From an uncultured Pelagibacteraceae bacterium (GTDB lineage: Bacteria > Pseudomonadota > Alphaproteobacteria > Pelagibacterales > Pelagibacteraceae), in NCBI GenBank assembly GCA_902524945.1, contig CABZFF010000003.1:59144-123143 (forward strand): a DNA stretch of 64,000 nt, in the 5' to 3' direction. A program made the translations under genes and the position numbers. Positions 8,027 through 16,454 of the stretch are shown in pieces; the stretch's first letter is position 1, and every line of letters begins with the position of its first letter. The notes beneath the pieces are model-generated. The model worked only from the letters and a program-made list of their open reading frames with translations, was not told the DNA's origin and made no database searches.

Positions 8027-8136
8027 TATTTATTTTTTCTCTCTCTTTTAAGCTTTCTCTTTTCTTTTAAAGATAACTTTGCTTTTTTCATAAAGCTTCT
8101 ATCTTTTTGGCTTTTACCTGAATATCTCTTTGACAT
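8026..8136 (-). CDS. Small basic protein (36 aa) coupled to the SRAP gene
   Basis: ATG at 8136, stop TAA sharing its last A with the ATG of the SRAP gene. The product begins MSKRYSGKSQKDRSFM and continues with a lysine/arginine-rich, helix-prone tail (SLKEKRKLKREKK-like). It starts 2 bases after the stop of the FAH gene, filling exactly the space between two genes that would otherwise leave a 110-base hole. The tight fit on both sides is the main argument that it is translated. No family recognised; a nucleic-acid-binding role is only a guess from charge. Confidence 0.6.
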   Translation of the reverse strand: MSKRYSGKSQKDRSFMKKAKLSLKEKRKLKRERKNK

Positions 8137-8138
8137 AT

Positions 8139-8975
8139 TTACTCAGCTATTATTTCATGAAATTGTTCACCAAGTCCATCTACTTTTAGGTGAAGTTTGT
8201 CACCCGCTTTTAGAAATTCAGGTTTTTCCATTTCCATTGCTGTCCCAGCAGGGGTTCCAGTTGTGATTATTGTCCCAGGATATAAAGTCATAAATTGACT
8301 TAAATGAGAAATTAAAAAATTGAAATTGAAAATCATTCTTTCTGTATTTCCAGTTTGTCTTCTGTTGCCATTTACATCTAACGCTAAATTAATGTTATTT
8401 AAGTTTTTTATTTCATCTTTAGTCACAAGATAAGGCCCTGTTGGTCCTGCTATAGATTTACCTTTAATCCATTGACCACCTCTTTCTTTTTGCCAAGACC
8501 TTTCAGATATGTCATTAACTATACAATAGCCAAATACATAATCTTGTGCATTTTCCTCTTTAACATATTTGCCTTCCCGACCAATAATCATACCAACTTC
8601 AACCTCATAATCCATTTTACTAGCAGACTTAGGTTTTATTATTTGATCATTAGGACCCTGAATACATCCAGAGCTTTTATTGAAAACAATTGGTTCATCT
8701 GGTAACTTTGACTTAGTACCTTCTGCATGGGCTTTGTAATTTAATCCTATTGCTAAAAAATCTACTGGACTTGAGACACAAGCCCCGATTCTAATATCCG
8801 ATTTAATCTCCTTAAGATCTTTAAGATTAATACTTGTTAACTTATTTAATGTTTCTTCATTAATTGTCTGAGGATTTAAATCTTTAATGTGGCTCGATAA
8901 ATCTCTAATAATATTATCATCATCTAAAGCAGCAACAGTTTCAATGCCTTTTTTACCAACTCTTAATAATTTCAT
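8139..8975 (-). CDS. Fumarylacetoacetate hydrolase family protein
   Basis: Metal-dependent C-C hydrolase/isomerase of the FAH superfamily (fumarylpyruvate hydrolase, HpaG-like or oxaloacetate decarboxylase activities). Residues 1-65 are the variable N-terminal part. The catalytic domain follows, with FLAIGLNYKAHAE near 76 and MDYEVEVGMIIGR near 120, which supplies the acidic metal ligands. VNDISERSWQ, QWIKGKS and GTIITTGTPAG (near 240) follow. 278 residues is typical. The substrate cannot be assigned. First gene of the leftward run ending with the dioxygenase; aromatic or keto-acid catabolism is plausible. Confidence 0.88.
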   Translation of the reverse strand: MKLLRVGKKGIETVAALDDDNIIRDLSSHIKDLNPQTINEETLNKLTSINLKDLKEIKSDIRIGACVSSPVDFLAIGLNYKAHAEGTKSKLPDEPIVFNKSSGCIQGPNDQIIKPKSASKMDYEVEVGMIIGREGKYVKEENAQDYVFGYCIVNDISERSWQKERGGQWIKGKSIAGPTGPYLVTKDEIKNLNNINLALDVNGNRRQTGNTERMIFNFNFLISHLSQFMTLYPGTIITTGTPAGTAMEMEKPEFLKAGDKLHLKVDGLGEQFHEIIAE

Positions 8976-8999
8976 TGAATAATTTTAACTATGAAATAA

Positions 9000-9446
9000 C
9001 TATTTTACAAATCTTTTAATTCTTTCTTCTGTTGTTGTTTCAGGGCCACCATAAGGCGTTTCATAAGAATTAGTTTTTGTTAAGACGTCAATTCCTTTTG
9101 TAAAAATGAAAATAAAAAAAACAATGAAAAAGACTGCAAATATTTTTGCAGGGTTGTAATTCCCAGATTGAAAGACACTAACTGGTTGCTCTTGTTTTTT
9201 ATGAAAAAATTTAAATGTTAAGTAAACTGCAATTATTAATCCAATATGTGCCATAACTACACCAGCCCAACCAAAAATAAAAGAGGTTACACTAAATACA
9301 TAAAGACTAAATACAGTTGACCAGACAAAAGATAATACTATTAAAATTTGAAGTCTTACAGATTTTGGCAGACTTCGGAGGTCGTTTTTACTATCATCAA
9401 ACATGATGTTAGCAGCTTCTGACATCCAGTTTTTAAAACTTTCCAT
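9000..9446 (-). CDS. Small integral membrane protein, unknown function
   Basis: 148 residues. Three hydrophobic segments are visible: about 32-53 (LQILIVLSFVWSTVFSLYVF), 57-80 (IFGWAGVVMAHIGLIIAVYL) and 102-120 (IFAVFFIVFFIFIFT), joined by short charged loops (FFHKKQEQP). The N-terminus is amphipathic and the C-terminus is charged (TTTEERIKRFVK). No family recognised. It lies between the flavoprotein and FAH genes on the same strand with about 25-40 bases on each side. Confidence 0.65.
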   Translation of the reverse strand: MESFKNWMSEAANIMFDDSKNDLRSLPKSVRLQILIVLSFVWSTVFSLYVFSVTSFIFGWAGVVMAHIGLIIAVYLTFKFFHKKQEQPVSVFQSGNYNPAKIFAVFFIVFFIFIFTKGIDVLTKTNSYETPYGGPETTTEERIKRFVK

Positions 9447-9484
9447 GATTTATTTATATACTTTTTAAATGAAAATTTGAATTA

Positions 9485-10063
9485 TTATAAATCACGCACT
9501 AATTTTCTTACATTTTTCATGTGTATATTAAATTTTTTTTCTGTCATACCAGGTAGAACTTCATAAAATCTTATATAGGTTGTCTTCATACCACCAAGTT
9601 TTAAAACTCCTGCTTTAATTCTCCTAAAAGGTATATTTTGAAACCAAGTTTGAATTGAGAACCAATTTCCTCCATAACTCATAGACATAATAGCTTTCCT
9701 ACCTTTCATCGCACCTGCAACAGGATACCCCCAATTGCCAACAAGTCTTTTAAATGAAAAAAACCATTTAGGAGCTAAAGTTAAATCAATCCAATTTTCT
9801 AAAATTGCTGTAGCTCTAAGGTTGTAGCAAGGTGATATCATAAATAGTACGTCACTTGACTCTAATCTTTTTCTATAATCTAAAATTTGTTCATTCGGTC
9901 CAGAACCGTCAAAAAAAGGAATAGGCTTTTCTTCATGTAAATTAATTAAATCAATTTGATGACCTAATTTCTTAGCCTCATCAATAAAAGTATCTCTTAC
10001 AGATGCATTAAAAGATTTTTTAATATTGTGGTGACCATATACGACAAAAATTCTCTTAGACAT
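9485..10063 (-). CDS. Flavodoxin-fold NAD(P)H:quinone oxidoreductase family protein
   Basis: Resembles the KefF/MdaB/NQO1-type FMN or FAD reductases. The N-terminal strand IFVVYGHHNIKKSFNAS is the phosphate-binding loop region (usually GHP..S.N), and DLINLHEE follows. VLFMISPCYNLRATAILENWIDL near residue 72 corresponds to the conserved P.yw..P..lK.w.D segment. Here PCYNLRA replaces the common P.YW...P, so the isoalloxazine contact may differ. GRKAIMSMSYGG is the later flavin loop. 192 residues is normal. It starts 2 bases after a 51-residue membrane-peptide gene. Confidence 0.75.
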   Translation of the reverse strand: MSKRIFVVYGHHNIKKSFNASVRDTFIDEAKKLGHQIDLINLHEEKPIPFFDGSGPNEQILDYRKRLESSDVLFMISPCYNLRATAILENWIDLTLAPKWFFSFKRLVGNWGYPVAGAMKGRKAIMSMSYGGNWFSIQTWFQNIPFRRIKAGVLKLGGMKTTYIRFYEVLPGMTEKKFNIHMKNVRKLVRDL

Positions 10064-10065
10064 CT

Positions 10066-10221
10066 TTAATTTTCTAAATCATTTTTTTCACTTTTTCTTA
10101 TTAAAAACCCCGAACCTATCCCCACCGCGATAGCTGAAATAACCCATGAATATTCTTGTTCACTGAAAAGCACTAAAAGACCAAAACCTATAATGATTAT
10201 TCCTAAAAGCTTATTATCCAT
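10066..10221 (-). CDS. 51-residue membrane peptide
   Basis: ATG at 10221, TAA at 10068-10066. The product has two hydrophobic segments: residues 4-20 (KLLGIIIIGFGLLVLFS) and about 26-41 (WVISAIAVGIGSGFLI), ending in a charged tail (RKSEKNDLEN). It ends 2 bases before the start of the flavoprotein gene and shares its strand, so it is probably in the same transcript. No known family is recognised. It is the only coding frame that fits the 268-base gap before the RlmN-like gene. Confidence 0.5.
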   Translation of the reverse strand: MDNKLLGIIIIGFGLLVLFSEQEYSWVISAIAVGIGSGFLIRKSEKNDLEN

Positions 10222-10331
10222 TGATAAATCAAATATTATAATAAAGATAAATTAATCATCTGTCATGAAAAAAATAGGCATTTTAGCTTGAGGACTTTTA
10301 AATCTTTGCTTTAGCCTTTAATATCCTCCTA

Positions 10332-11423
10332 ATGGAAAGACAAAATTTTTATGATTTAAACTTCGATCAGCTTAAATCTTTTTTAATTGAAAAAGGAGAG
10401 GTTGAGCCAAAAAAAGCGAAGATGAGATCTCAACAATTGTTTAATGCAGTTTATAAAAAAAACATTAAAAGCTTTGATGAACTTACTACATTTGGAGCTG
10501 CACTTAGAAGTAAGATCAAAGATCTAATTAGTCTGGAAAAACCAAAAATTATAGATGTTCAAAAATCTAAAGACGGAACAATAAAATTTCTTTTAGAACT
10601 TAAAGACAAACGAAACGTTGAGACCGTTCTCATTCCGGATAAATCGCAAAGCAGATATACAATTTGTTTATCTGTATCAGTGGGTTGTTATCTCTCCTGC
10701 GAATTTTGTGCAACAGCTCAAATTTCAAAAAAATTAGTAAGGAATTTATCACCAGGAGAAATAATTTCCCAAATAATTTTAAGCAAAGATTATATTAATG
10801 ATTGGTCGACACAGAAAAAAATTACCAACCAAGTATTGATGGGCGAAGGTTCACCTTTCTTAAATTTAGATAATGTTAAAGTAGCAATTGATAACTCAAA
10901 AAATAAAGATGGCTTAGAATACGGAAGAACCAGGATCACAATCAGCACCGTAGGAGTTGGAATAAAAAAAGATAATTTAGATGCTATTGAGTGGGCTGCA
11001 AATGAATTAGATGTTTATCTTGCATGGAGCCTACACAGCTCAATACCAAAACACAGGTCAAAATTAATGGCAATAAATAATAAATATTCAATTAATTCAT
11101 TATTACCAAAACTAAAAAAATATTATGAAAAAACAAAATTACCTATTTTTATTGAATGGATATGTTTAGATGAAAACTTAACAGATGAACATGCTAAAGA
11201 ATTAATAAAGATTATGAAAAAAGTTCCTTCAAAATTAAATTTAATTGAATTTAATCCTCTTTCAAACAAAGATTTTAAACCAGCGACCCAAGAAAATATA
11301 GATAATTTTTCTAAAACAATTCAAGAAGCCGGATTTCTCTCTTTGTTTAGAAGAAGCAGGGGTAGAGACATAAATGCATCTTGTGGATCGCTAGCGAATA
11401 GTAAAGCTATACTTAATGAATAA
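10332..11423 (+). CDS. rlmN: RlmN-like radical SAM enzyme (23S rRNA A2503 / tRNA A37 C2-methyltransferase family)
   Basis: Radical SAM methyltransferase. The Fe-S cluster motif CYLSCEFC (CxxxCxxC) is at residues about 118-125, followed by ATAQ and RNLSPGEI. The C-terminal methyl-carrying Cys is in NASCGSLAN near residue 351. 363 residues is normal. Several positions differ from the usual family consensus: MGEGSP where MGMGEP is expected, SCGSL for ACGQL, and ATA for ATG. It may be a diverged true RlmN or a paralogue with another target. Its 3' end overlaps the next gene by 8 bases. Confidence 0.8.
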   Translation: MERQNFYDLNFDQLKSFLIEKGEVEPKKAKMRSQQLFNAVYKKNIKSFDELTTFGAALRSKIKDLISLEKPKIIDVQKSKDGTIKFLLELKDKRNVETVLIPDKSQSRYTICLSVSVGCYLSCEFCATAQISKKLVRNLSPGEIISQIILSKDYINDWSTQKKITNQVLMGEGSPFLNLDNVKVAIDNSKNKDGLEYGRTRITISTVGVGIKKDNLDAIEWAANELDVYLAWSLHSSIPKHRSKLMAINNKYSINSLLPKLKKYYEKTKLPIFIEWICLDENLTDEHAKELIKIMKKVPSKLNLIEFNPLSNKDFKPATQENIDNFSKTIQEAGFLSLFRRSRGRDINASCGSLANSKAILNE

Positions 11424-12360
11424 TTTACATATTTTTTTAGGTGCCACAGTTGCCGATGCTGCTACTAGACCTCTACATTGGGTGTACGATCCAAAAAAGT
11501 TGAAGAAATATATTAAGGGAAAAAAAGAAATAGCTTTTTTGAAAAAAAATAGAAGTCCTTTCTACAACATTCAAACCGGAAAGGTTTCAGGGTATAATGA
11601 TATTGGGCAAGTAATGTTTCAAACTTTGATTTCCTCAAAAAAAAAGTCAGAGATTTTAAAGAATTTCAAAAAAAATATCATAAAACACTTTGGGCCAGGG
11701 TCAAGTTATTGGAAAAATTTAAAACTAAGAAAAAAATATAAAAAAGTGAAATGGAAAAAGCCTATGAATGGACCATGGATCCATCAGAATATCTTAGAGA
11801 CTATACAAAATATTAAATCTAAGAAAATTGTTACTGGCGGTACAAAAGTAAACGAGTCCGATGGTTATTGCGCCGCTCTGCCTTATTTTCTTTTCAATAA
11901 TGATGAAAAAAAACTTAAAAGTGTTATTAAATCAATAGCAAATTCAAGAATAAATGAAAAATACGCTTTATCTAAATTAAAGATTATAGAATTAGCTAAT
12001 AAAAAAGATAGAAATCCTGTTCAATCTTTTGTTAAAAAATATAAAAAGAATAAATATTTCAAAGACGTAATTACCAATATTAAAAAAGTTTTAAGACTAA
12101 AAAACAAAAATCATATAATGACTGTAAGAATATTTGGTAAAGCTTGTAGTTATCCAGGCACATTTATGGGATCAATTCACGCGATTATAACATCCAACAG
12201 CTATAAATCTGCTATTACAAAAACGATTAAAGCTGGTGGTTGTAATTGTTCAAGAGCAAATTTTGTTGGAGCGTATTTCGCAGCATTAAAACCAGAAAGT
12301 ATTCCAAGCCACTGGGTTAGAAGAACTTTGCCAGCAAAAAATATTTTGAAATATATTTAA
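11416..12360 (+). CDS. ADP-ribosylglycohydrolase-fold protein, J1-crystallin-like, degenerate metal site
   Basis: The N-terminus FLGATVADAATRPLHWVYD matches the DraG/ARH family as it appears in the J1-crystallin-like branch. The C-terminal motif is GGCNCSRANFVGAY near residue 272. In active hydrolases this is GGDTDSxxxxxGA, and in J1-crystallin-like members GGDNCSR. Here the remaining Asp is a Cys, so classic dimagnesium ADP-ribosyl hydrolysis looks doubtful. The middle of the 314-residue protein is very lysine-rich. It overlaps the RlmN-like gene by 8 bases. It could be a binding protein, or an enzyme with a different substrate or metal. Confidence 0.7.
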   Translation: MNNLHIFLGATVADAATRPLHWVYDPKKLKKYIKGKKEIAFLKKNRSPFYNIQTGKVSGYNDIGQVMFQTLISSKKKSEILKNFKKNIIKHFGPGSSYWKNLKLRKKYKKVKWKKPMNGPWIHQNILETIQNIKSKKIVTGGTKVNESDGYCAALPYFLFNNDEKKLKSVIKSIANSRINEKYALSKLKIIELANKKDRNPVQSFVKKYKKNKYFKDVITNIKKVLRLKNKNHIMTVRIFGKACSYPGTFMGSIHAIITSNSYKSAITKTIKAGGCNCSRANFVGAYFAALKPESIPSHWVRRTLPAKNILKYI

Positions 12361-12383
12361 TTCTTAATGTGATATATTAATTT

Positions 12384-13412
12384 ATGGATTCGTTAATTGT
12401 AGTTTTAGTCGTATTATTAGTTGTTATTAATCTTGGAGTCATTTTCTTCTTAATAAGAAATAAGCCTGAAACACCGGTAAACCCAGAGCAGACTTTTAAA
12501 GATGAATTTAATTCATTTAAAGAAACCTTTGGTCAATCTTTTGGTTCTATGAGTAAAGAAATTGCTAAAGATATGACAGGAGCTTTGACTAAAGTTGATG
12601 AAAAAGTTTCAGTTTTTAACCAGCAAGTAAGTGAGCTTAACAAAAGTCAAGATAACTTTAGTAGAATTTTAAGTGGAGTCAAAACCTACGGGACACTTGC
12701 AGAATTTGGATTAGGTGCGCTTCTTAAAGATTTATTACCAGCATCTCAATTTATTGCTAATGTAAAAATGAAAGATGATACGTCAGAAACTGTCGAATTT
12801 GCTATAAAACTTCAAGATGTTTTATTACCCATAGACAGTCATTGGCCAGTAGAAAAATATAAAGCAATTGATGACGCTTACAATTCTAATAACAAAGAGG
12901 CTCAAGCAGAGGCGAGAAAAGATTTAGCTGCAGCTTTTAGATTGAAAGCTAAAACGGTAAACTCTAAATACATAGTGCCTCCTAAAAGTACAGATTTTGC
13001 GATCGTTTATGTTCCTACTGAAGGATTATTCTCAGAACTTTCAAGCTATAGAGATCCAAAAACAAAAGAACTTTTATTACAAGAGCTTAGAACAAAATAT
13101 AAAGTAACAGTTTCTGGTCCTAATACTTTATCTGCTTTGTTGCAATCTTATCATTTAGGATTTCAAACACTAAAAGTTCAACAGCATGCAACTCAAATCT
13201 ATAGTGACTTAAGAAATATAAGTTCAAGGTTTGAAAAACATTTTGATGGGATTAAAGACTTAAGAAAGAAATTAGAACAGGCCATGGCTGCAACCGATGG
13301 TTTTGGTAGAGATGCGAGATCTATAATGAATACGCTTGGGAATATAAAAGATCCAGAGCAAGTAACAGACTCCTTGAAAGAAAATCCAGAAAAGATAAAA
13401 GTTCTGAAGTAA
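12384..13412 (+). CDS. rmuC: DNA recombination protein RmuC
   Basis: RmuC family: a PD-(D/E)XK nuclease-like protein that limits inversions between short inverted repeats. Residues 5-24 form a hydrophobic N-terminal anchor (VVLVVLLVVINLGVIFFLI), then a coiled-coil linker (DEKVSVFNQQVSELNKSQD). The core includes GTLAEFGLGALLKDLLPASQF near 103, VEFAIKLQDVLLPIDSHWPVEKY near 138 and DFAIVYVPTEGLFSEL near 205, which are the family signatures. 342 residues is on the short side. It sits 9 bases upstream of sbcB, so two DNA-repair functions are paired. Confidence 0.9.
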   Translation: MDSLIVVLVVLLVVINLGVIFFLIRNKPETPVNPEQTFKDEFNSFKETFGQSFGSMSKEIAKDMTGALTKVDEKVSVFNQQVSELNKSQDNFSRILSGVKTYGTLAEFGLGALLKDLLPASQFIANVKMKDDTSETVEFAIKLQDVLLPIDSHWPVEKYKAIDDAYNSNNKEAQAEARKDLAAAFRLKAKTVNSKYIVPPKSTDFAIVYVPTEGLFSELSSYRDPKTKELLLQELRTKYKVTVSGPNTLSALLQSYHLGFQTLKVQQHATQIYSDLRNISSRFEKHFDGIKDLRKKLEQAMAATDGFGRDARSIMNTLGNIKDPEQVTDSLKENPEKIKVLK

Positions 13413-13421
13413 ACATAAATT

Positions 13422-14843
13422 ATGTCTAACTTTGTCTTTTACGATTTTGAGACCAGTTCATCTAATAAATACTGGGGTCAAATAATTCAAATTGGTGCGA
13501 TATTAACTAATGACAATTTAGATGAACTAGATCGTTTTGATGCTAGGTGTAGATTAAGTCCTGGAATAATTCCAGAAGCAATGGCGCTGATCGTGAACAA
13601 GACCTCACCCTCGATGCTAAAAAAATCTAACCTCTCTCATTATGAAATGATTAGACAGTTTGTTGAAACACTAAAAAGATGGGGTAAGGCTAATTATATT
13701 GGGTTCAATAGCATTGAGTTTGATGAGGAATTTTTAAGGTGCACTTTGTTTCAAACATTAGAATATCCTTACATTACCAGCACAAACGGAAACACTAGAG
13801 GAGATATCTTAAGTTTGGCAAGAGCCGCTAACTTGTATTACCCAAACACACTTAAAAATTCCGTAAATGAAAAAGGGAATGATGTTTACAAATTAGATCA
13901 AATGGCACCTTTAAACGGTATTGAACATGGAGATGCACATAGTGCAATTGGTGATGTAATAGCAACTATTGGAATAGCGAAATTAATTTCTAAAAAAGCA
14001 CCAAATGTTTGGAAAGCAAGCATGTTAACTATGGATAAAAATCAGTCTATTGAATTAATTAAAAAAGAATTACTTTTTTGTACGAATGAATATTTTTATG
14101 GAAGAAGCAGACCATATGTTCAAACTTTTATTTGCCAGCATCCTCAATATCAATGGCCATTGTGTTTTGATTTGAGACATGATCCCTCTCCATATTTGGA
14201 CATGCCAATTAAAGAATTAACTTCGGCAATGAAAAAACAACCAAAATTCATTAGAACCGTTAGACACAATAAACATCCAGTTATTATGAACCCATCTTAT
14301 GGAAATCAATTTGATGAGTACAAACTTATTGGTACGAAAAAATTAGAAGAAAGAGCTAAAATGATAAAAAACAACCAAGCTTTTGCGGAAAAAGTTGCCT
14401 CGGTAAAACGATCTGAAATTGATGAAAAAGAACAAACAAAGTCACAAGAAGATTTATATAACGAGGAAAGTATTTACGCTAAATTTACATCAACAGAAGA
14501 TAATAAAATAATGCCAGAGTTTCATAATGTCGATTGGAATAAAAAACTTCAAGTAATATCTAAGTTTAAAGATGAAAGATTACAGTACTTTGGAAAAAAA
14601 CTCCTTTACATGGAAAAACCTGAGATTTTAACTAAATCTGACTTTAATATAATTCACAAAGATATTTCAAAAAAACTTTTAAGCACTAATAATGAAAACT
14701 GGAATACAATACCCAGAACTTATTCAGAGATCGATACTTTAAGAGCGAAATTTGAAAAAGAAAACCAACCAGAAAAACTTAAAATATTAGACGATATTAA
14801 CGCGTACGTTGAAGATTTAGAAAAATATTATTCATCTGCATAG
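13422..14843 (+). CDS. sbcB: Exodeoxyribonuclease I
   Basis: Single-strand DNA 3'-5' exonuclease of the DEDD family. FVFYDFETSSSN at residues 4-15 is ExoI motif (D, E), QIGAIL follows, and GFNSIEFDEEFLR near 100 is ExoII. EHGDAHSAIGDVIATIGIAKLI near 167 is ExoIII with the conserved His and Asp. Length 473 matches E. coli ExoI, and the C-terminal SH3/helical region is present. It immediately follows rmuC. It is probably the last gene of the rightward block, since a promoter-like sequence precedes the thioredoxin gene. Confidence 0.92.
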   Translation: MSNFVFYDFETSSSNKYWGQIIQIGAILTNDNLDELDRFDARCRLSPGIIPEAMALIVNKTSPSMLKKSNLSHYEMIRQFVETLKRWGKANYIGFNSIEFDEEFLRCTLFQTLEYPYITSTNGNTRGDILSLARAANLYYPNTLKNSVNEKGNDVYKLDQMAPLNGIEHGDAHSAIGDVIATIGIAKLISKKAPNVWKASMLTMDKNQSIELIKKELLFCTNEYFYGRSRPYVQTFICQHPQYQWPLCFDLRHDPSPYLDMPIKELTSAMKKQPKFIRTVRHNKHPVIMNPSYGNQFDEYKLIGTKKLEERAKMIKNNQAFAEKVASVKRSEIDEKEQTKSQEDLYNEESIYAKFTSTEDNKIMPEFHNVDWNKKLQVISKFKDERLQYFGKKLLYMEKPEILTKSDFNIIHKDISKKLLSTNNENWNTIPRTYSEIDTLRAKFEKENQPEKLKILDDINAYVEDLEKYYSSA

Positions 14844-14871
14844 TTGACAAAAAATAAAAAATACTTAATTA
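14844..14871 (+). promoter_or_regulatory. Possible sigma-70 promoter for the thioredoxin gene
   Basis: A perfect -35 hexamer (TTGACA, 14844-14849) lies just after the sbcB stop codon. About 16 bases later is a weak -10-like TAATTA (14866-14871). The thioredoxin ATG follows only 6 bases after that, which would make the transcript leaderless or nearly so. The -10 match is poor, so confidence is low. Confidence 0.3.
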
Positions 14872-14877
14872 AAGGTT

Positions 14878-15195
14878 ATGGCATTCAAAGATTCTACAGA
14901 CGAAAAATTTAGCGATCAAATAGGTGGCAGTAAACTTTCACTAATTCAATTTTCAGCCTCATGGTGCGGACCTTGTCAACAACTTAAACCGATAGTAGAG
15001 AAAATTTCAAATGACATGCCAGATAAAATAGATTGCTATTATCATGACATTGAAAGTCAACCTAATGAGCCAACTAAGTATTCAGTAAGAGGTGTGCCAA
15101 CAATTCTTTTATTTAAAGAGGGAAAACTTTTAGGAACTAAAGTTGGTGCTTCAAGCGAAAAAGATATGATCGAATTTATTAAACCACATATTTAA
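14878..15195 (+). CDS. trxA: Thioredoxin
   Basis: Cytoplasmic dithiol-disulfide oxidoreductase. The active site SASWCGPCQQLKP is at residues about 27-39, with the cis-proline loop RGVPTILLFK near 74. Length 105 is normal and there is no signal peptide. Its stop overlaps the stop of the convergent folC gene by 4 bases. The symbol is given for the family; it may be one of several thioredoxins in the genome. Confidence 0.85.
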   Translation: MAFKDSTDEKFSDQIGGSKLSLIQFSASWCGPCQQLKPIVEKISNDMPDKIDCYYHDIESQPNEPTKYSVRGVPTILLFKEGKLLGTKVGASSEKDMIEFIKPHI

Positions 15196-16454
15196 TTTTT
15201 ATTTAAGATATTTCCACAGTTATAAAGGCTACCAAAACAAACAATTAATTTTTTCTCACTACTACTTATTTTATAAAGCGCTTCTGTGAAACTATCACTT
15301 TTTTCTGATTTAAATTTATTTTTAGTTGCTATTTTGTAAAGTTTATTGGCCGAGACCGAATTGAATTCGTTCTCTATTGGCATAGTTACAATTTTTTTAA
15401 ATACCCCTTTAAGCTGTTTAATAAATAAATCTGGCTCTTTATTTTTAGTCATAGCCCAAATTCCATATTTAGGTATTTTTATTTCTTTTAAATAAGCTGC
15501 TAAGTTTTTTGCATCAGCGGTAGCATGCGCACCATCAATCATGATAATTTCATTTTTATGTAGTTTTTTTTTAATTTTCCCTTTATTAAGGTATTGAAAT
15601 CGACCCTCAAAAAAGAGCAAAGGCAAAGTCTTTTGGATAGTTTTCCTATCTATTTTGAGATCAAGAGCTACTTTTATAGCCAGACAAACATTTTCAAACA
15701 TTCCTTTAGAGTAAACATTTTTAGTATTAAGTTTTATTTTATATTTTCTATCTTGATAATAGTAATGGTTACCCATTTTAGTAAGCCTCCAAGTGTTTGG
15801 ATATATAATTTTACTTTTGTTACTTTTTAAAAGTATTTTAATTTTTCTTAAAACATATGGTGACTGTTTACCTATGTATATATTTGTAAAATTACTTAGA
15901 AACCCTACGTCCTCTTTTATAACTTCATTCAAAGTTTTTTTTTTCAAAAAATTTAAATGTTGCTTATTGATATTAGTACAAATTTGAAGTCTCGGAAAAT
16001 CGTTAATATTATTTGAGTCTAGCCTCCAGAGAGCACCAGTTTCTTGTATATTATAATCGGCGTTTATTTTTGCGGCATTAATAATATAAACCAATGTAAG
16101 ACACTCAAAAATTGTAAGAGGAATATTCAAATTTTCTATCTGTCTTATAGTTTTTTTAATTTCTATATGACTTAAATATTTATCACCCATGTAAAATCTT
16201 TCTCTTATATCTCGGAGAGATGGAGAAATATGGGTCGTAACTTTTTGCTTATTAGACTCAATGAATAATTTTAAAGAAAATAATGTAGTAAATTTACCAG
16301 ACTCGCCAATCACAGAAATTACATTTTTAAGCTTTTTTTCTGGATGTCCCAGTAAGTCTAAAGCTAATTTTATTCTTTTAAGGCCAAAATTTACAGAATT
16401 ATTAAATAATTTATGATTAGCTAGCTGTTTGTATAGATTGATCGACCGTGACAT
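15192..16454 (-). CDS. folC: Folylpolyglutamate synthase / dihydrofolate synthase-like Mur ligase
   Basis: Position and overall pattern identify FolC, which adds glutamate to folates: it follows accD, and shows a SPSLRDIRERF segment near 82, FECLTLVYI near 121, FEGRFQYLNKG near 290 and DGAHATADAKNLAAYL near 313. Two normally near-invariant motifs are altered. The P-loop GTNGKGS reads GESGKFT at residues about 51-57, and the segment GLGGRLDATN reads GALWRLDSNN near 142. Length 420 is normal. The start overlaps accD by 38 bases. It may be a strongly diverged FolC or a ligase with changed specificity. Confidence 0.75.
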   Translation of the reverse strand: MSRSINLYKQLANHKLFNNSVNFGLKRIKLALDLLGHPEKKLKNVISVIGESGKFTTLFSLKLFIESNKQKVTTHISPSLRDIRERFYMGDKYLSHIEIKKTIRQIENLNIPLTIFECLTLVYIINAAKINADYNIQETGALWRLDSNNINDFPRLQICTNINKQHLNFLKKKTLNEVIKEDVGFLSNFTNIYIGKQSPYVLRKIKILLKSNKSKIIYPNTWRLTKMGNHYYYQDRKYKIKLNTKNVYSKGMFENVCLAIKVALDLKIDRKTIQKTLPLLFFEGRFQYLNKGKIKKKLHKNEIIMIDGAHATADAKNLAAYLKEIKIPKYGIWAMTKNKEPDLFIKQLKGVFKKIVTMPIENEFNSVSANKLYKIATKNKFKSEKSDSFTEALYKISSSEKKLIVCFGSLYNCGNILNKN

